Assembly: GCA_014529385.2 (NCBI GenBank)
Contig: CM043969.1
Coordinates: forward strand, 11,511,001-11,575,000
Source of the DNA: Adiantum capillus-veneris
Taxonomy: Eukaryota; Streptophyta; Polypodiopsida; Polypodiales; Pteridaceae
Direction of reading: 5' to 3'
DNA: 64,000 nucleotides
A model generated the notes under the pieces. It was not told the origin of the DNA. It did no database searches and was given only the letters and a program-made list of their open reading frames with translations. This document shows positions 1 to 10,957 of the stretch, piece after piece. How positions within the stretch are numbered: position 1 is the first letter of the stretch; every line of letters starts with the position of its first letter. A program made the position numbers and the translations under genes.

Positions 1-1542
1 GATTTGGGTAGTCCCTTACACATCACACGGTTAAACAACCGCGCAAGAACCTTTGACAGTAAATCTCTAGCATGTATCAAGTGCTCTGCCACCAAACCAT
101 CATGATCATATGCTCTCCTAGTCCTCATCCTGTCAATGGCGTTCTTCACCATCTCAGTGGTAAAGAAGGTACTAGTGGCTGGACATGGCTCTAGAGGGTC
201 GGGTAATGGTGGTTTCCCAGGTACTGTATATAATGATGCTGCATACTCACCCCAAGTCTTGGGAGAGGTAATCACTGGAGGAGGTGAGTGCTCATGGAAG
301 AGACGCCAGGCATCACCTGAATCTCGACTCAAAAAAAGAGCTGATACAAATCACGTTCCATCTGGGCTAAAAAGGCCCGCATCTTCCGTCGCACTAAACA
401 CCGAAGGGCAATCCGAGACTGTCTATATGTAATGACTCCAAGTATAATCTCTCTCTGAATCTGAACTCTCATCTCTCTGCACTCCTCATCATACCAACTA
501 TTCTGAGGCATGTTCCCAGAACGTCTTCTCTGATCTGGTTGAGTGTGTGGGTATGCCTCTACTGTTGCCCCATGCAAGATCTCCGTCAATAAAGTGGTGA
601 TCTCCTCCACTGTATATACAGGCTCGGCTGCCCACATCCATCTGTAAATCTCTTCCACATAAACTGAATCCGTCTCTGGTGTAAAAGTATATCGTGTGTG
701 TGCAATTGTCCTGGTGTCTGAGAGACACTATACTGGAAAGAGACTGAAAAAGTCAGGAGAGCATAGTCCACTGCTACTCCAACAGGCCTAGGGCCCACAC
801 TAAAATCCTGAATATTAGAGATGAAGTTCGGTGAAGTCATGACATAGTCCACTATACTGACCCCATGTCTGTGTGGAAAGCATGTGAATCCCCCAGACGA
901 AGGAAAAATCTCTAGACCATTAAGTATGGCCAGACCATGCATAGTCGTCATCTCCATGAGATATCTCCCATACTCTGTGTGCTCTCTATCCTGTGAGTGT
1001 CTGTCAAGCCCCATCTCCGATATATCCATCTCTCTAAGCATCTCCTCCGAGGTATCATAAAATACCGTTTGGGAGTTGGCCGTCCTGGCATTAAAGTCTC
1101 CCAAGAGAATGATATCTCCATCTCTAGAGAACTCCCATATGTCATCATCAAGTATAGAGAAAGGGGATTGCCCTCTAGGTGAGGTATAGACTGATGTGCT
1201 AGGGGGAAAGTAACATATAGCAATGTATAAGAATCTCCCTGTCTCAGCTCTCAGTCTCACCCACATGTATCTCGCCTGGTCATCTCTCAGGACAATCTGT
1301 AATAGCGGCTGCAACTCCTCCTTGAATAAGACTGCTACCCCTCATGAACCTCGACTCCCATGTTGGGATCTAGCGTTTGGCCGACAAGCTGTCTCCCATA
1401 AATAGCCAGTCACACTTGGCCTCAATTGTCCAGATTTTTGATGTGTCTCTGAGTAAAAGACAATGTCTCTATCTCTAAAGCTATCCTCAAAGACACCCAC
1501 ATCCAGCCTATACGATCCATTCCATCCGGAGTGTGGTCCCAT
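1..1542 (-). pseudogene. LINE-1 ORF2 remnant: endonuclease, linker, start of RT
   Basis: The frame opens near 1542 with the start of an AP-like endonuclease (SYRLDVG, then DIVFYSETHQ) and breaks near 1340. It continues at 1314-586 with FLYIAICYFPPSTSVY and the catalytic-type motif LLGDFNARTANS. A frameshift near 655 shifts the linker into 658-329 (WYDEECRE). The stretch below 200 encodes the region just ahead of the RT fingers. This domain nicks target DNA for target-primed reverse transcription. At least three reading-frame breaks make it non-functional. Confidence 0.88.
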
Positions 1543-1555
1543 ATGTCTCGCACCG

Positions 1556-1900
1556 TCATGCTGTGCGTTTTTCCAAAACCACTACTTTCCCTCCTCTACA
1601 AAAGGCAATTTTTCCCTTCTCCCTTGCTGCCTTGATCTCTGGCATCAACTCTTGCATATGTGCTATTTGTGCTAAAGTAAGGTCATCCCCCATAAATATT
1701 CCAATTTTCTTAAGTGCTGGTCTCTTCTTCAAGAATTCCTTCCTTGTTTCCAAAGTCGGGAAACGTAAAATAAGTGCTTTTTCTTTGACGTTTCCCTTCT
1801 CATCCACTCCCTTCTTTCCTACTCTCCAAGCACCTGTGTGAATAGGTTCCGGGATGCCCATGCGCTGCAAGAGTTCCTTGACTTTGTCTTCTACATTTTC
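1556..1900 (-). pseudogene. LINE-1 ORF1 C-terminal domain
   Basis: This encodes the RNA-binding end of the LINE ORF1 protein: ENVEDKVKELLQRMGI, then AWRVGKKG, ALILRFP, GDDLTLAQIAHMQELMP and a final GGKVVVLEK. The arrangement resembles the RRM plus C-terminal domain of animal L1 ORF1p (Transposase_22 family) rather than the DUF4283/CCHC type usual in flowering plants. The N-terminal coiled-coil part is missing because the copy is 5'-truncated at about 1900. Confidence 0.8.
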
Positions 1901-1923
1901 GGAGTTGGCCGTCCTGGCATTAA
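1901..1923 (-). other. 23-bp endonuclease-derived filler at a LINE 5' junction
   Basis: These 23 bases are identical, on the same strand, to 1072-1094 inside the endonuclease domain of the same copy (the NARTANS codons). They sit exactly between the truncated ORF1 of copy 1 and the conserved 3' end of copy 2. The bases TTAAT are shared at the join. This looks like a template-switch or filler event at 5' integration. Confidence 0.75.
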
Positions 1924-2077
1924 CATCTTCAAAAGGCCAGAATGACCTATGAGACCAAAACTGATACAAAAGTGGTGAATCTGTTACAATGTCTGGGTAC
2001 CTTAGTACAAAAGTACTAAGTGTGAAAGTGTGAAAATAAATGTGAAAAAACTAAATACAAAGTATTAAATAAACTTC

Positions 2078-5000
2078 TTAGTAGCATTCTGGGTGTCTGG
2101 CTAGAATGCTTCTAATCCTTTGTTGTAGTCTCCTCCGGTGAAGTGTGCTTCTACATCTCGATCGTGGTCGTCTCGATTTCCTAAGCTCAATCGCCCTGTC
2201 AATGAGGGTGCCTTTGGTGTTAATGTGGGTACTCCTTTGTGCTAGCTGCTGGCCTCTTGCTTCTCCTTCCACTCCTGCTTCTCTCAATCCGAAGAAATCT
2301 GTGATCTGCCTCTGAGGCTGGAGTGCTCTTTGTCTTCTCATTAGATTATCCCTGTGTCGATGTAGTTCCAATAGGTACAAGCCTAAGCATCTTTGATCTT
2401 GGTATTGCATGACTCTATCTAGAGGTCCAAAGCCTTCTTTAAATAGGCAATGGAAACGTCCACGTATCTCATAGTATACGGTGCAATGGCATATGTAGTG
2501 TAATTCTGTCTCCGGCTCCATTCCACATAACTTACAAATTCTTCTCTCAGGTGGGATTCCCTTAAATCTACCAAATTCAATTTCCAACTGGTGTGAGGAT
2601 GTATGAATCTGCCCAATAGCACATCTCAAACCATGAGACAGGTGGGTATCCGTGCAGCTCGGGCAAATCACAAATCCATCTTCAGATAGCTGTAGGAAGT
2701 TTTCTTTGTAGTCGGCCATCTTCGTGCCCAATTCTTGGGTAGGGTCTACCCATGTCCTCTAAGTATCCAACTGTATAAGATCCTGACGGATGATTTTATT
2801 AATCTCGCTTCGTGTAATTGCCAGTGATGGAGCCTCAAGAAAGTATTGGAAGGGGGGTAATCTTTCCATACTGAACCCGTGTCTCTGAAACCACGAGGAC
2901 AGTTGCGCATACCAGCATGATGTATCCCCTTTCATTGCTAATTGTCGAGAGGATTCGAGGGCCGGTCTAGTATATCGGCAATTATTTGTATCCTAATCCA
3001 CAGATGGTCCCCAAAGTTGGACCCCATAAAGCATAGCCGAAGCCACCACAGTATCAAAGAGCCAAAGTTTTGTTCGTGGTTGTTGAAACTGCACTTGTGA
3101 ACACATCCTCTCCAACCCTCCCAAGGCCGTAGAGGCTCTAGACAATCTAGCATCTGTTGCTTTTTTAAGAGTAAACTTCGGTCCTGCAAATACCACACCA
3201 AGGTATGTGTATGCATCTGTGTACTCTACTGTATCCTGGCCATATGCAAATGTAGGTGCCGATCTCCTAACCCACTGCGGTATGGTGTTAAACACCATAA
3301 CTTTGGTTTTACCCAAGTTTACCGACAGTCCACTGTCCTCCGCGAATTTATGCAATGCATCTAGCTGCCTCTGCATTCTATCCGGTGATTCTGCTATCAA
3401 TACAATATCATCTGCATACAACAACAAAGGGATCCATGACCCTGCAAGTTGAGCACCTCTGTCACCCTCTCTATCAATGTAATCTGATACCTCATCTATG
3501 TACATACCAAATAAAGTAGGGGACAGTGGGCATCCCTGCTTTACTCCAACGATGGAATGAACAATGTCGGAATCCCCTTCTAGAATACGTACATAACCAG
3601 TTACTGACCCGTATAAGGCCATGATCCCCCAAATAATCTCTTTGGGGACCCCTAACTCTTGCATCCTGCGCATCACACTGGCCCTTGGTACTGTATCAAA
3701 AGCTTTCCGAAAATCCACAAAGCAACAATACATCCTTCTCCCGCTTGCTCTTCCTCAATAATGGCTCTAAGCGTAAGAATATGATGTAAAGTGGAATAAC
3801 CCCTCCTAAATCCAGCTTGTCCTGTTGCCCTTATGCCCTCATTCTCCACCCATCTACTCAATTTTTGTTCAAGAATGGATGCATACAGTCGGGTCAATGT
3901 GTGACCTACCATAATGGTACGGTAGTTCCCGGGTATCATAGGATCCCCTGACTTGAAAATAGGTACGATAGTAGATAATTTCCAAGATTCAGGTAATCCT
4001 TCACACATGACCCAATTAAACAAACGAGCAAGGACTTCTGAAAGTAGATCTCTGGCATGGATCAGATGTTCTGCTACTAAACCATCATGATCATATGCTC
4101 TTCTTGTCTTCATGTTATCAATGGCTTTTTCCACCATTTCCGTAGTAAAGAAAGTACTAGTAGCAGGGCATGGCTCTAGCGGATCTGGTAATGGAGGCTG
4201 TCCAGATACCATATATAATGATGTTACATATTGACCCCAAATCTCCAGAGAAGTAATCGTCGGAGGCAGTGAGTGCTCGTGAAATAAACGCCAGGCCTCA
4301 TGTGAGTCCTAACTCAAGAAGAGCTGATATAAATCCTTCTCGAGTTTGGCTAAAAGTGCCCTTTTCTTGCGACGTACTATACGCCGAAGAGCAATCCGAG
4401 AATACTTATATGTGATGATCCCAAGTGTAAGCTCTTTCTGGACCTGGGTTCTCGTCTCTCTGCATTCCTCGTCATACCAACTGATTTGAGGCATGTTCCC
4501 AGATCCTCTCTTCTGATCAGGTTGAGTATATGGGTATGCCTCTTGAGCTGCTCCATGTAGTATCTCTGTTAACTGAGAAGTAATCTCCTCTACAGTATAT
4601 ACTGGCTTGGCTGCCCACATCCTATTATAGATCTTTTCCACATAGACTGAATTAGTCTCTGGCATGAAAGTATATCTTGTGTGTGTCTTCTTCCTTTGTA
4701 CTTGAGAGGCATTGTATTGGAAGGAGATTGATAAGGTCAAGAGAGAATGATCCACTGCAATCCCAACAGGTCTAGGTCCCACCTTAAAGTCCTCGATACT
4801 AGAAATAAAGCTTGGTGAAGTCATGACATAATCCACTGTACTGGCCCCATGCCTGTGCGGGAAGCATGTGAATCCCCCAGATCAAGGGAAATTCTCTAGA
4901 CCATTAAGTATGGCCAAACCATGTATAGTTGCCATCTCCATGAGTTGTCTCCCATATTCAGTGTGTTCTTTATCCTGTGAGTTTCTAGTAAGCCCCCTCT

Positions 5001-5550
5001 GTGATAAATCCACTTCTCTGAGCATTTCCTCAGAAGTATCATAGAATACTGCTTGAGAGTTGGCTGTTCTGGCATTAAAGTTTCCTAAGAAAACGATGTC
5101 TCCATCTCTAGAGAACTCCCATATGTCATTATTCAATATGGAGAAAGGGGACTGTCCTTTAGGTGAGGAGTAGACTGATGTACTTGGAGGGAAGTAGCAT
5201 ATAGCGATATATAGAAATCTACTTGTCTCGGCTCTCATTCTCACCCACATATACCTTTCTTGCTCATCTTTCTTGATAATCTGTAGTAGTGGTTTCAGCT
5301 CCTCTTTAAATAAGACTGCTACTCCTCCTGAACCCCGGCTACCCCATAGAGATCTCTTGTCTGGTCGACCAGCTGTTTCCCATAAATAACCCTTCACATG
5401 TGGCATAAGCTATCCTGGTATCTAGTGTGTCTTTGAGTAGAAAAAACAGTCTCTTTCCCTAAAGTTGTCTTCAAAGGCACCTACATCTAGCCTATATGAT
5501 CCATTACAATTCCACGCCGCTATCCGGAGCGTCGCCCCATAGGTCTCGCA
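2078..5550 (-). pseudogene. LINE-1 ORF2 (endonuclease-RT) with frameshifts
   Basis: The endonuclease lies at 5406-4309 (FLYIAICYFPPSTSVY and a LGNFNARTANS motif, where the usual D is N). A stop near 4880 splits it. RT fingers occupy 4212-3673 (PIFKSGDPMIPGNYR, GQAGFRRGYST). Motif A (VDFRKAFDT), motif B (GVKQGCPLSPTLF) and the YADD box (LLYADDIVLI) lie in 3733-2993. A 4-bp loss near 3735 shifts the frame between the two RT halves. The C-terminal segment 2731-2078 has the zinc motif CKLCGMEPETELHYICHC. Endonuclease plus RT would perform target-primed reverse transcription, but this copy cannot make one protein. Confidence 0.9.
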
Positions 5551-5553
5551 TCG

Positions 5554-6800
5554 TCATGATGAGCGCTTTTCCGGAACCACTACTTTCCCTCCTCTATAAA
5601 AGGCGATTTTCCCCTTTTCTCTTGCTGCCCTGATCTCTGGCATCAACTCTAGCATGTGTGCCACTTGTGCCAATGTAAGGTCATCTCCCAGGAAAATACC
5701 GGTTTTCTTAAGAGTTGGCCTCTTCTTTAGAAATTCTTTCCTTATTTCTATATTCGGGAAGCGGAGAATAAGTGCCCTATCCTTTACGTTTCCCTTCTCA
5801 TCGATTCCTTTCTTACCCACTCTCCATGCACTTGTGTGAGTAGGCTCTGTGATGCCCATGCGTTGTAGCAGTTCCTTCACTTCTTCATCTACATTCTCTT
5901 TGTCTTTGACTCCTGTGACCCGCACATGCAGAGCCTGATTCTTCCTTTTCTGCTCTTCCTGAATTGTCATATTAATAATGGTGGAGGTAGGTGTGGTCTC
6001 GGGCATCTGGGCCTTCCCTTTCTTCGCATCCTCAATCTATTTCTCTGCTTCATCAACCTTTTCTTGTGTCTTAAAAAGACGTTCCGCCCATGAAGATGCC
6101 GTTTTCGATTTCTGTTCATCTCCTTCCCGTAGAGCTTTCATCTAATCCTTCATGTCCTCAAGCTCCTTCAGCGCCGAAGGTTGGTCGTCTCCCTTCTCCT
6201 CAGTTGCATTTTTTTTTTTCGACACACCATAGGGCCCACAGGGGGAGGTGCTTATCCATTCCAAATATTAGCCATGTTACATGGTCGGGCAAGGGCCGCG
6301 TACCATCGGGCAAGAGCCACGCGTAGGCATCTCCATGGCCACCTAATTGATGCACCACATGCTGGGAACGACGGAGAGAACTTGTAGCAACCAACTAGGA
6401 ACCTCCTCCTCGGGTGACCCACCCCAGGAGGAGGATGCACTCGAGTGTCCAAGGGCAAGAGCCCTAGAAAAGTGAACACCAGGTGAGCACAAGGTGTCCC
6501 TCTAGAGTGTGACCCAACGGGGGATTTGAACCCACGACCCATAGGTTGAGAGGCCAAAGCCTTACTGTTAGACCAACTCTTTGGGGACCCTTAGTTGCAT
6601 ATTTGCAAGCCGCAAGTTCTCCTTTTAGCTCCTCGATTATTGCATAACACATTCTGTTACATTTACTTCGGCCTTGATTAGGTTTCGTAATTCCGTTTTC
6701 AAGATCTGAATTTCCTCATTCTGTGACCCCAGGATCTCTCTCCTTAGTTCTCTCAATATTGTCTCCATACATGGAGTTCCTGTAGCTCTCAGCGCTCGCG

Positions 6801-6803
<3 letters not shown>
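5554..6803 (-). pseudogene. LINE-1 ORF1, interrupted by a SINE
   Basis: The C-terminal 150 residues (6006-5554) are open: LHVRVTGVKDKENVDEE, AWRVGKKG, ALILRFPN and GDDLTLAQVAHMLELMP, ending GGKVVVPEK. The N-terminal coiled-coil part continues to 6180, is split by the SINE at 6210-6592, and resumes at 6601-6803 with an internal deletion of roughly 75 bp near 6640. It is cut off at the (GA)n tract. The domain order resembles type II (RRM plus CTD) ORF1p. Confidence 0.8.
6210..6592 (-). mobile_element. tRNA-derived SINE inserted in LINE-1 ORF1
   Basis: On the minus strand the element begins at about 6592 with a tRNA-like head. An A-box TGGTCTAACAG lies at 6575-6565 and a B-box GGTTCAAATCC at 6532-6522, 43 nt apart start to start, as in a tRNA without a long variable arm. 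A unique body of about 290 bp follows, and then an A tail seen as the T run 6210-6219 on the plus strand. AGTTGCAT occurs on both sides (6202-6209 and 6593-6600) as a target-site duplication. The insertion interrupts a host reading frame that is continuous in the copy at 30.7 kb, which fixes its limits. Confidence 0.85.

Positions 6804-6853
<50 letters not shown>
6804..6853. repeat. (GA)n microsatellite between two LINE-1 copies
   Basis: A tract of about 50 bp of GA on the plus strand joins the 5'-truncated end of LINE-1 copy 2 directly to the 3' end of copy 3 (GAAATGAAATG then TATTAACG). Confidence 0.97.
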
Positions 6854-6857
<4 letters not shown>

Positions 6858-7626
6858 AATGAAATGAAATGTTATATTAACGTCTTCAAAAGGCCAAAAT
6901 GACCTTTGAGACCAAAAAGTTACAATTGGTGAATCTGATATTATGTCTGAGTACGGAAAGTACAAAGAATACAAAGAACTAACACTAGAAACATTAAGGA
7001 AATGAATCTGAAGCTAATTCGGGGGGGGGGGATAGGGGGTTGGTGGGTTCAGATGAAATCTCCCATCGGTCGCTGTCGAATCTCATCCACATCCTCCATG
7101 GCCAGTACTCGTGTTGGGCGTCTTGCATGTCGAGCTAGAGTGATCTGTATCTTCTGCTGCAGCCTTCGTTGATGGTGGGAGACCCCTCGAGGTCGAGGGC
7201 GTCTAGATTTGCCTAGCTCCATGGCTTGGTCAATCAACGTACCTCTAGTGTGGGTGGGCTCTGAGATCTGCTGTGGTGACTGCTCCTCTGCCTCTCCCCT
7301 GGCTTGTGTAAAGAAATCTGTGATTCCTCTCTGAGACTGTCTCTCCTCTGATGTCCTCAGCAAGCTCTCGCTAAGTCTGCGTATCTCTAGCAGGAACAGT
7401 CCGAGACATCTCTGATCCTCGTATCTCATGACTCTAGAAAATGGTCTGAAGCCCTCTCTGAACAGACACTGGAAGCGGTCGTGTATCTCATAGTACGCCG
7501 GGCAATGACATACGCTTTGGCTAGTCTAGTCTCTGCTGCTCTCTTCAAAGAAAACCTTGGCCCAATGAAGACTACCCCAAGATAAGTGTATGCATCTGTG
7601 TACTCTCCCCATGAACATAGATGCAC
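6854..7626 (-). mobile_element. LINE-1 family, copy 3, short diverged 3' fragment
   Basis: The conserved 3' tail lies at 6854-6930, followed upstream by a 3' UTR with a G run at 7021-7030 and the ORF2 C-terminus at 7429-7049 (RYEDQRCLGLFLLE, then RGTLIDQAMELGKSRRPRPRG). The segment 7626-7430 starts in the RT thumb (YTDAYTYLGVVFIGPRF) and jumps to the zinc-motif region, so the RT thumb is internally deleted. It is more diverged than copies 1 and 2 and so represents an older or separate subfamily. Confidence 0.82.
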
Positions 7627-7639
7627 CCTCCCTATCTCT

Positions 7640-8632
7640 CACACACAAAGATCAGTAGACTTGTACGTCAGGGTTTGATTCAACTTGATACCAAGAGCAC
7701 ATGGATATAGCCGACGCAAGAGTTGGACACAACGATGGCTTTCTATAGAGAGCATCTTCTTCAACTAACACAGCATGGATATGTGTTCAGACCACAAGGA
7801 CACTCATTTATCCCATGGGATACGATGTGCTATTTGTCAAGTGCGCACATCATCGCATCAATTAGAGATTCAGACTGACAGATTTAAGAGAGTACTAGCA
7901 GAGGCCAGGATTTGCCAGCTGTCATATAGAGCTGTCATATAGAGCCAGAGACAAAGTTACATCACATTTATCATTGTCCAGTATACTATGAGATCCGAGG
8001 CCGCTTTCATTGTCTATTCGGAGAGGGCTTTGGATCGTTGGCTAGAGTCATGAGATATCAGGATCAGAGATGGCTCGGGTTGTTTTTGCTAGAGTTGCGC
8101 AGACACAGGAGAGTCTCTTGAGGAGATTAAGCAGTGGGAGACATTCATAGAGGGAGATCATTGACTTCTTTAGAGCAGGGGCCCGGCAGTCAAATGAGCA
8201 AGCTTCATAGTAGACTTAAGAGCCCACCTATATCACAGGTATATTAGTTGAGAGAGCCATTGAGCTCGGGAGAGATAGGCGCCCACATCTACCAAGGCAA
8301 CCAAGACATCGACGGAGGCTCCATCAGAAGATCAGGACTATTCTAGCACGACATGGGAGACGTCCATTATGACTATTTTCAAAGGTGGACATTGACGGTG
8401 CTCTTCAGCGACCAATGCAATACTTTCTCACACAACACCCGATGTTGGGCATCCTAGGGCATTGATGTGATGATGATAATTTTAGTTTTTCACTTCACTT
8501 CATTTTTATTTTGCAGACATTGTATTAGATCCACCAAGATTGTATCAATTTGGCCTCATAGGTCCTTTTGGCCGTCTGAAGACATTTGATATAACATTTC
8601 ATCTCGAATTGAAAATGAAGTGAGTTTACTAC
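7640..8632 (+). pseudogene. Decayed LINE-1 ORF2 C-terminus plus 3' tail, plus strand
   Basis: There is no long open frame, but pieces translate to clear family matches: LIQLDTKSTW near 7673, DTHLSHGIRCAICQVRTSSH near 7800, YYEIRGRFHCLFGEGF near 7985 and RYQDQRWLGLFLLELRR near 8060. The conserved 3' tail (TTTTGGCCGTCTGAAGAC, then ATAACATTTCAT) ends near 8625. It lies head to head with copy 3, both 5'-truncated, at about 7630. No (GA)n/(TC)n tract flanks this old copy. Confidence 0.75.
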
Positions 8633-8769
8633 TCATAATACTATATGCCTAGTAGGCGAAAGGGCATAGATTGCTATTCAGTATCTTGGTAAACTTATGG
8701 AATGAGTGTTTAACAAATCCTTTAAAGCTCCAACTGGAGTACAATGTTCACGGGAACATTGATTTTCAG

Positions 8770-8903
8770 CACTTAAAAAGCTTTTAAACAGGCATTGCTT
8801 ACATCTATGGATTCATAACTTGATACAGTCAGACTTCCCTCATCTACTTGATGAAGCTGTAGGCCCATACTCAGCCTCATCTGACTATGGTGCCTTGAAT
8901 AGG
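8770..8903 (+). other. Possible host exon (weak)
   Basis: It is preceded by ATTTTCAG and followed by GTGGGT. One frame is open throughout and reads like a protein segment, containing LKKLLNRHCLHLWIHNL and later PHLLDEAVGPYSASSDYG. I do not recognise the family. Acceptor/donor pairs with an open frame of this size arise by chance, so this remains only a candidate. Confidence 0.2.
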
Positions 8904-10048
8904 GTGGGTACATACATACATATTTATGGGTTAGTAAGTGAACCTATTTTTCTCGGTGGATCACATAACCTACTAAAGTGGTACTTGCGTCCATGAGCTA
9001 TATTTATTTGCCCTTGTCCTTGAGTTGTATTGTAGGATCATGTCCAATAGAGGTGGTCCAATTGCCAACTGCCAAGCACGTTATCAAAAAAAAAAAGCAT
9101 ATCCATCTTGCCACAAGTTGTGCCCAAGAACTGTGCCCATATAGCACACCAGAACTGTAACAGAAATGCATGCAAGAGACGTTCCCCGGCTCACTTAGTC
9201 TTGCATGGTGTAGCTGCTCTCTGTTCTGTATCGTCCTTTGTACATGAAATGGCCACAAGGAGGGCTCTTCAGCAACTGAGAGAGAGGGGATTTCATCCCA
9301 GTTTACTCACAGATACTGTAGCACTGCTTGGGATTGTGGAGTGCACTCTGTGTCTCTTACTGCACGACTGTGTTTTGCATTACTTTGGTGCTCACCACCT
9401 GCATTAGACAGTTTTTTATGTTTTTCTATTAGTGGGTCAAATTGCATTAGGTAGGCGAGATTTGGTCAATTTTTTCTACCCTTGTGAACAATTACTTCTC
9501 ATTGGATTTGGCTTTTTGGACCACCCTTGGAATTGACTTCTCTGGTCTCACTTTGACACATATACGGTTGGCACGTCTCAGCCATAGTCTGCAAAAAAAA
9601 AAACAGCATGTTCGTTGAAGTTCTTTGGTTATGGAGAGCATTTAGAAATGATAAAAAGTTCTAATGAAGTAATGACTGTCGTGAATATGTCGAGTTTGCC
9701 TCAGATTCTGGCCCACACTTTGTGGTGTCTCCCTTGATGGATGGTAACCACATGCTGATAGACCAAATGTCTGCAATATTGGAAATTGGTGACTGCCATA
9801 TAATGAGGCCTGTTTGGTATTGGTTTGGGCTCAGCTTTTGTTTGATATACTGTTGTACTCGTGGAAGCTTTTGGTCATCATAGCTTTGATTTCTTGCCAT
9901 ATTGGGAATAGGGATGGTTCTGAATTGATAGTACAGGGCAGGGCTCAGCATTCTCGAGCGCTGCTTTTTTAATCATGATTTACTGAAAAGATTCTACACA
10001 TGACTTCTAGGTAATCTCAAACATGACCTGAAAATCATAAATCTGCAG

Positions 10049-10139
10049 ATTTGAGCTTTTTCGAACTGATGGGGGTTTAATTGAATGGAGTAACTATTAC
10101 AAGACTGAAGAGCACACCTATTGGTGTTCTGAATTGCGG
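10049..10139 (+). other. Possible host exon or decayed coding stretch (weak)
   Basis: It is preceded by ATCTGCAG and followed by GTAGAA. The open frame contains FELFRTDGGLIEWSNYY and EEHTYWCSELR. The same frame stays open for a further 15 codons and then, after one TGA, for about 40 more, so a decayed longer ORF is as likely as an exon. No family is recognised. Confidence 0.2.
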
Positions 10140-10957
10140 GTAGAATGGTCGTGTGCTATCACAAACTTAGTTGGGGGATGAAGTAGACATACTGATAGAA
10201 TGTGTCCCAGGAGGTTTAAGGATCCTGTAATAAAAATACTCGGTTGCCTTGGGTTGAGTACCAGTAGATACCAGGACTCTGGTCAAACCGGAACTATCAA
10301 CTATTGAGCTTGTCTCTAAGTTTGAATCTGTTTTAACTCTCGAGTTTAACTTTGGCTTAAGAATTATTGTTTCGCTCGACTGGCATGATTTTTGACAGGT
10401 AAACACGGAGTTTGAGATTGTTCTTCTTTCTTCTTTTCTCTGAATAGTATCCTTGGGGGCCCTGTTGGGTGTTGGTATGATATAGATAGGTATTGGTCCC
10501 AAAATCAAAGTATATATTGCCCTCATTAAAACTACCTTTTCTCAGATAACCTCTTTAATCATCATGTAATGCCAAATAACTAGAGTTGGCTCCACAACAT
10601 GCATACAAGGCTAACGATTCACGAATGTTGTTCTGTTTTTGTATGGATGCAGGTGAGAACTTCTTCTCCCCTATACCTTGCTAGGTCTGATGATGTTTGG
10701 AGCAACTTATGATGGGATCGACTGCTGTCCATTCCTTGTGATGAATTATTTTTACAATAGAATGGTTCTCTCATTCTCAAACACAAATGTAGAGAAGTAT
10801 GCAGTAATGTGAGAAAGAATCGTAATATTACCAAACAAGATAATCAAGAGTGATAAAAAAGCTATGACACTGATATGAGAGTTGTGAGTTGCCATTTTCA
10901 CTTGTAAGTACAACATGCTGCTCCCGTAGATAGAATGACATAGTTCAGGATCAGAGA

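Larger units (their letters stand above)
1..1923 (-). mobile_element. LINE-1 family, copy 1 (runs off the left edge)
   Basis: Non-LTR retrotransposon read on the minus strand. From high to low coordinates it shows the C-terminal part of ORF1, an AP-type endonuclease domain, a linker and the first ~55 residues of the reverse transcriptase, which is cut by the window edge. It matches the copies at 1924-6803, 28196-31816 and 57343-59758 in order and sequence. Its 5' end is truncated inside ORF1 and is joined, through a 23-bp piece of its own endonuclease, to the 3' end of the neighbouring copy. It carries several frameshifts. Confidence 0.9.
1924..6803 (-). mobile_element. LINE-1 family, copy 2, nearly complete but broken
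   Basis: Read from 6803 down to 1924 it contains partial ORF1 (6803-5554), ORF2 with endonuclease, linker, RT and zinc motif (about 5550-2078) and a 3' UTR (2077-1924). Its 3' end carries the conserved family tail beginning near the plus-strand word TTCAAAAGGCC. The 5' end stops inside ORF1 and abuts a (GA)n tract. A tRNA-derived SINE is inserted at 6210-6592. Compared with the copy at 57 kb it lacks about 165 bp near 2984 and 4 bp near 3735. Confidence 0.9.
8633..10957. other. AT-rich unclassified interval without a confident gene
   Basis: No LTR, TIR, LINE or tRNA hallmark is visible. Short open stretches occur on both strands, none recognised. Two plus-strand stretches have acceptable splice borders and look codon-like; they are listed separately. 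This could be host intron sequence, a lost gene or a heavily decayed repeat. A short A run lies at about 9084-9099 and another at 9590-9602. Confidence 0.5.

Noticed and set aside
136-432. Plus-strand open frame at the left edge and many similar ones over LINE-1 copies
   Set aside because: They lie antisense to clearly conserved LINE endonuclease/RT coding and show no family motif.
6521-6592. A functional tRNA gene
   Set aside because: The A- and B-boxes are good, but the acceptor arms pair poorly. The unit is followed by a unique body and A tail and is flanked by a TSD, so it is a SINE head.
9661-9951. Minus-strand 96-codon frame as a gene
   Set aside because: Open frames exist on both strands here and none shows a recognisable motif, so no call is justified.
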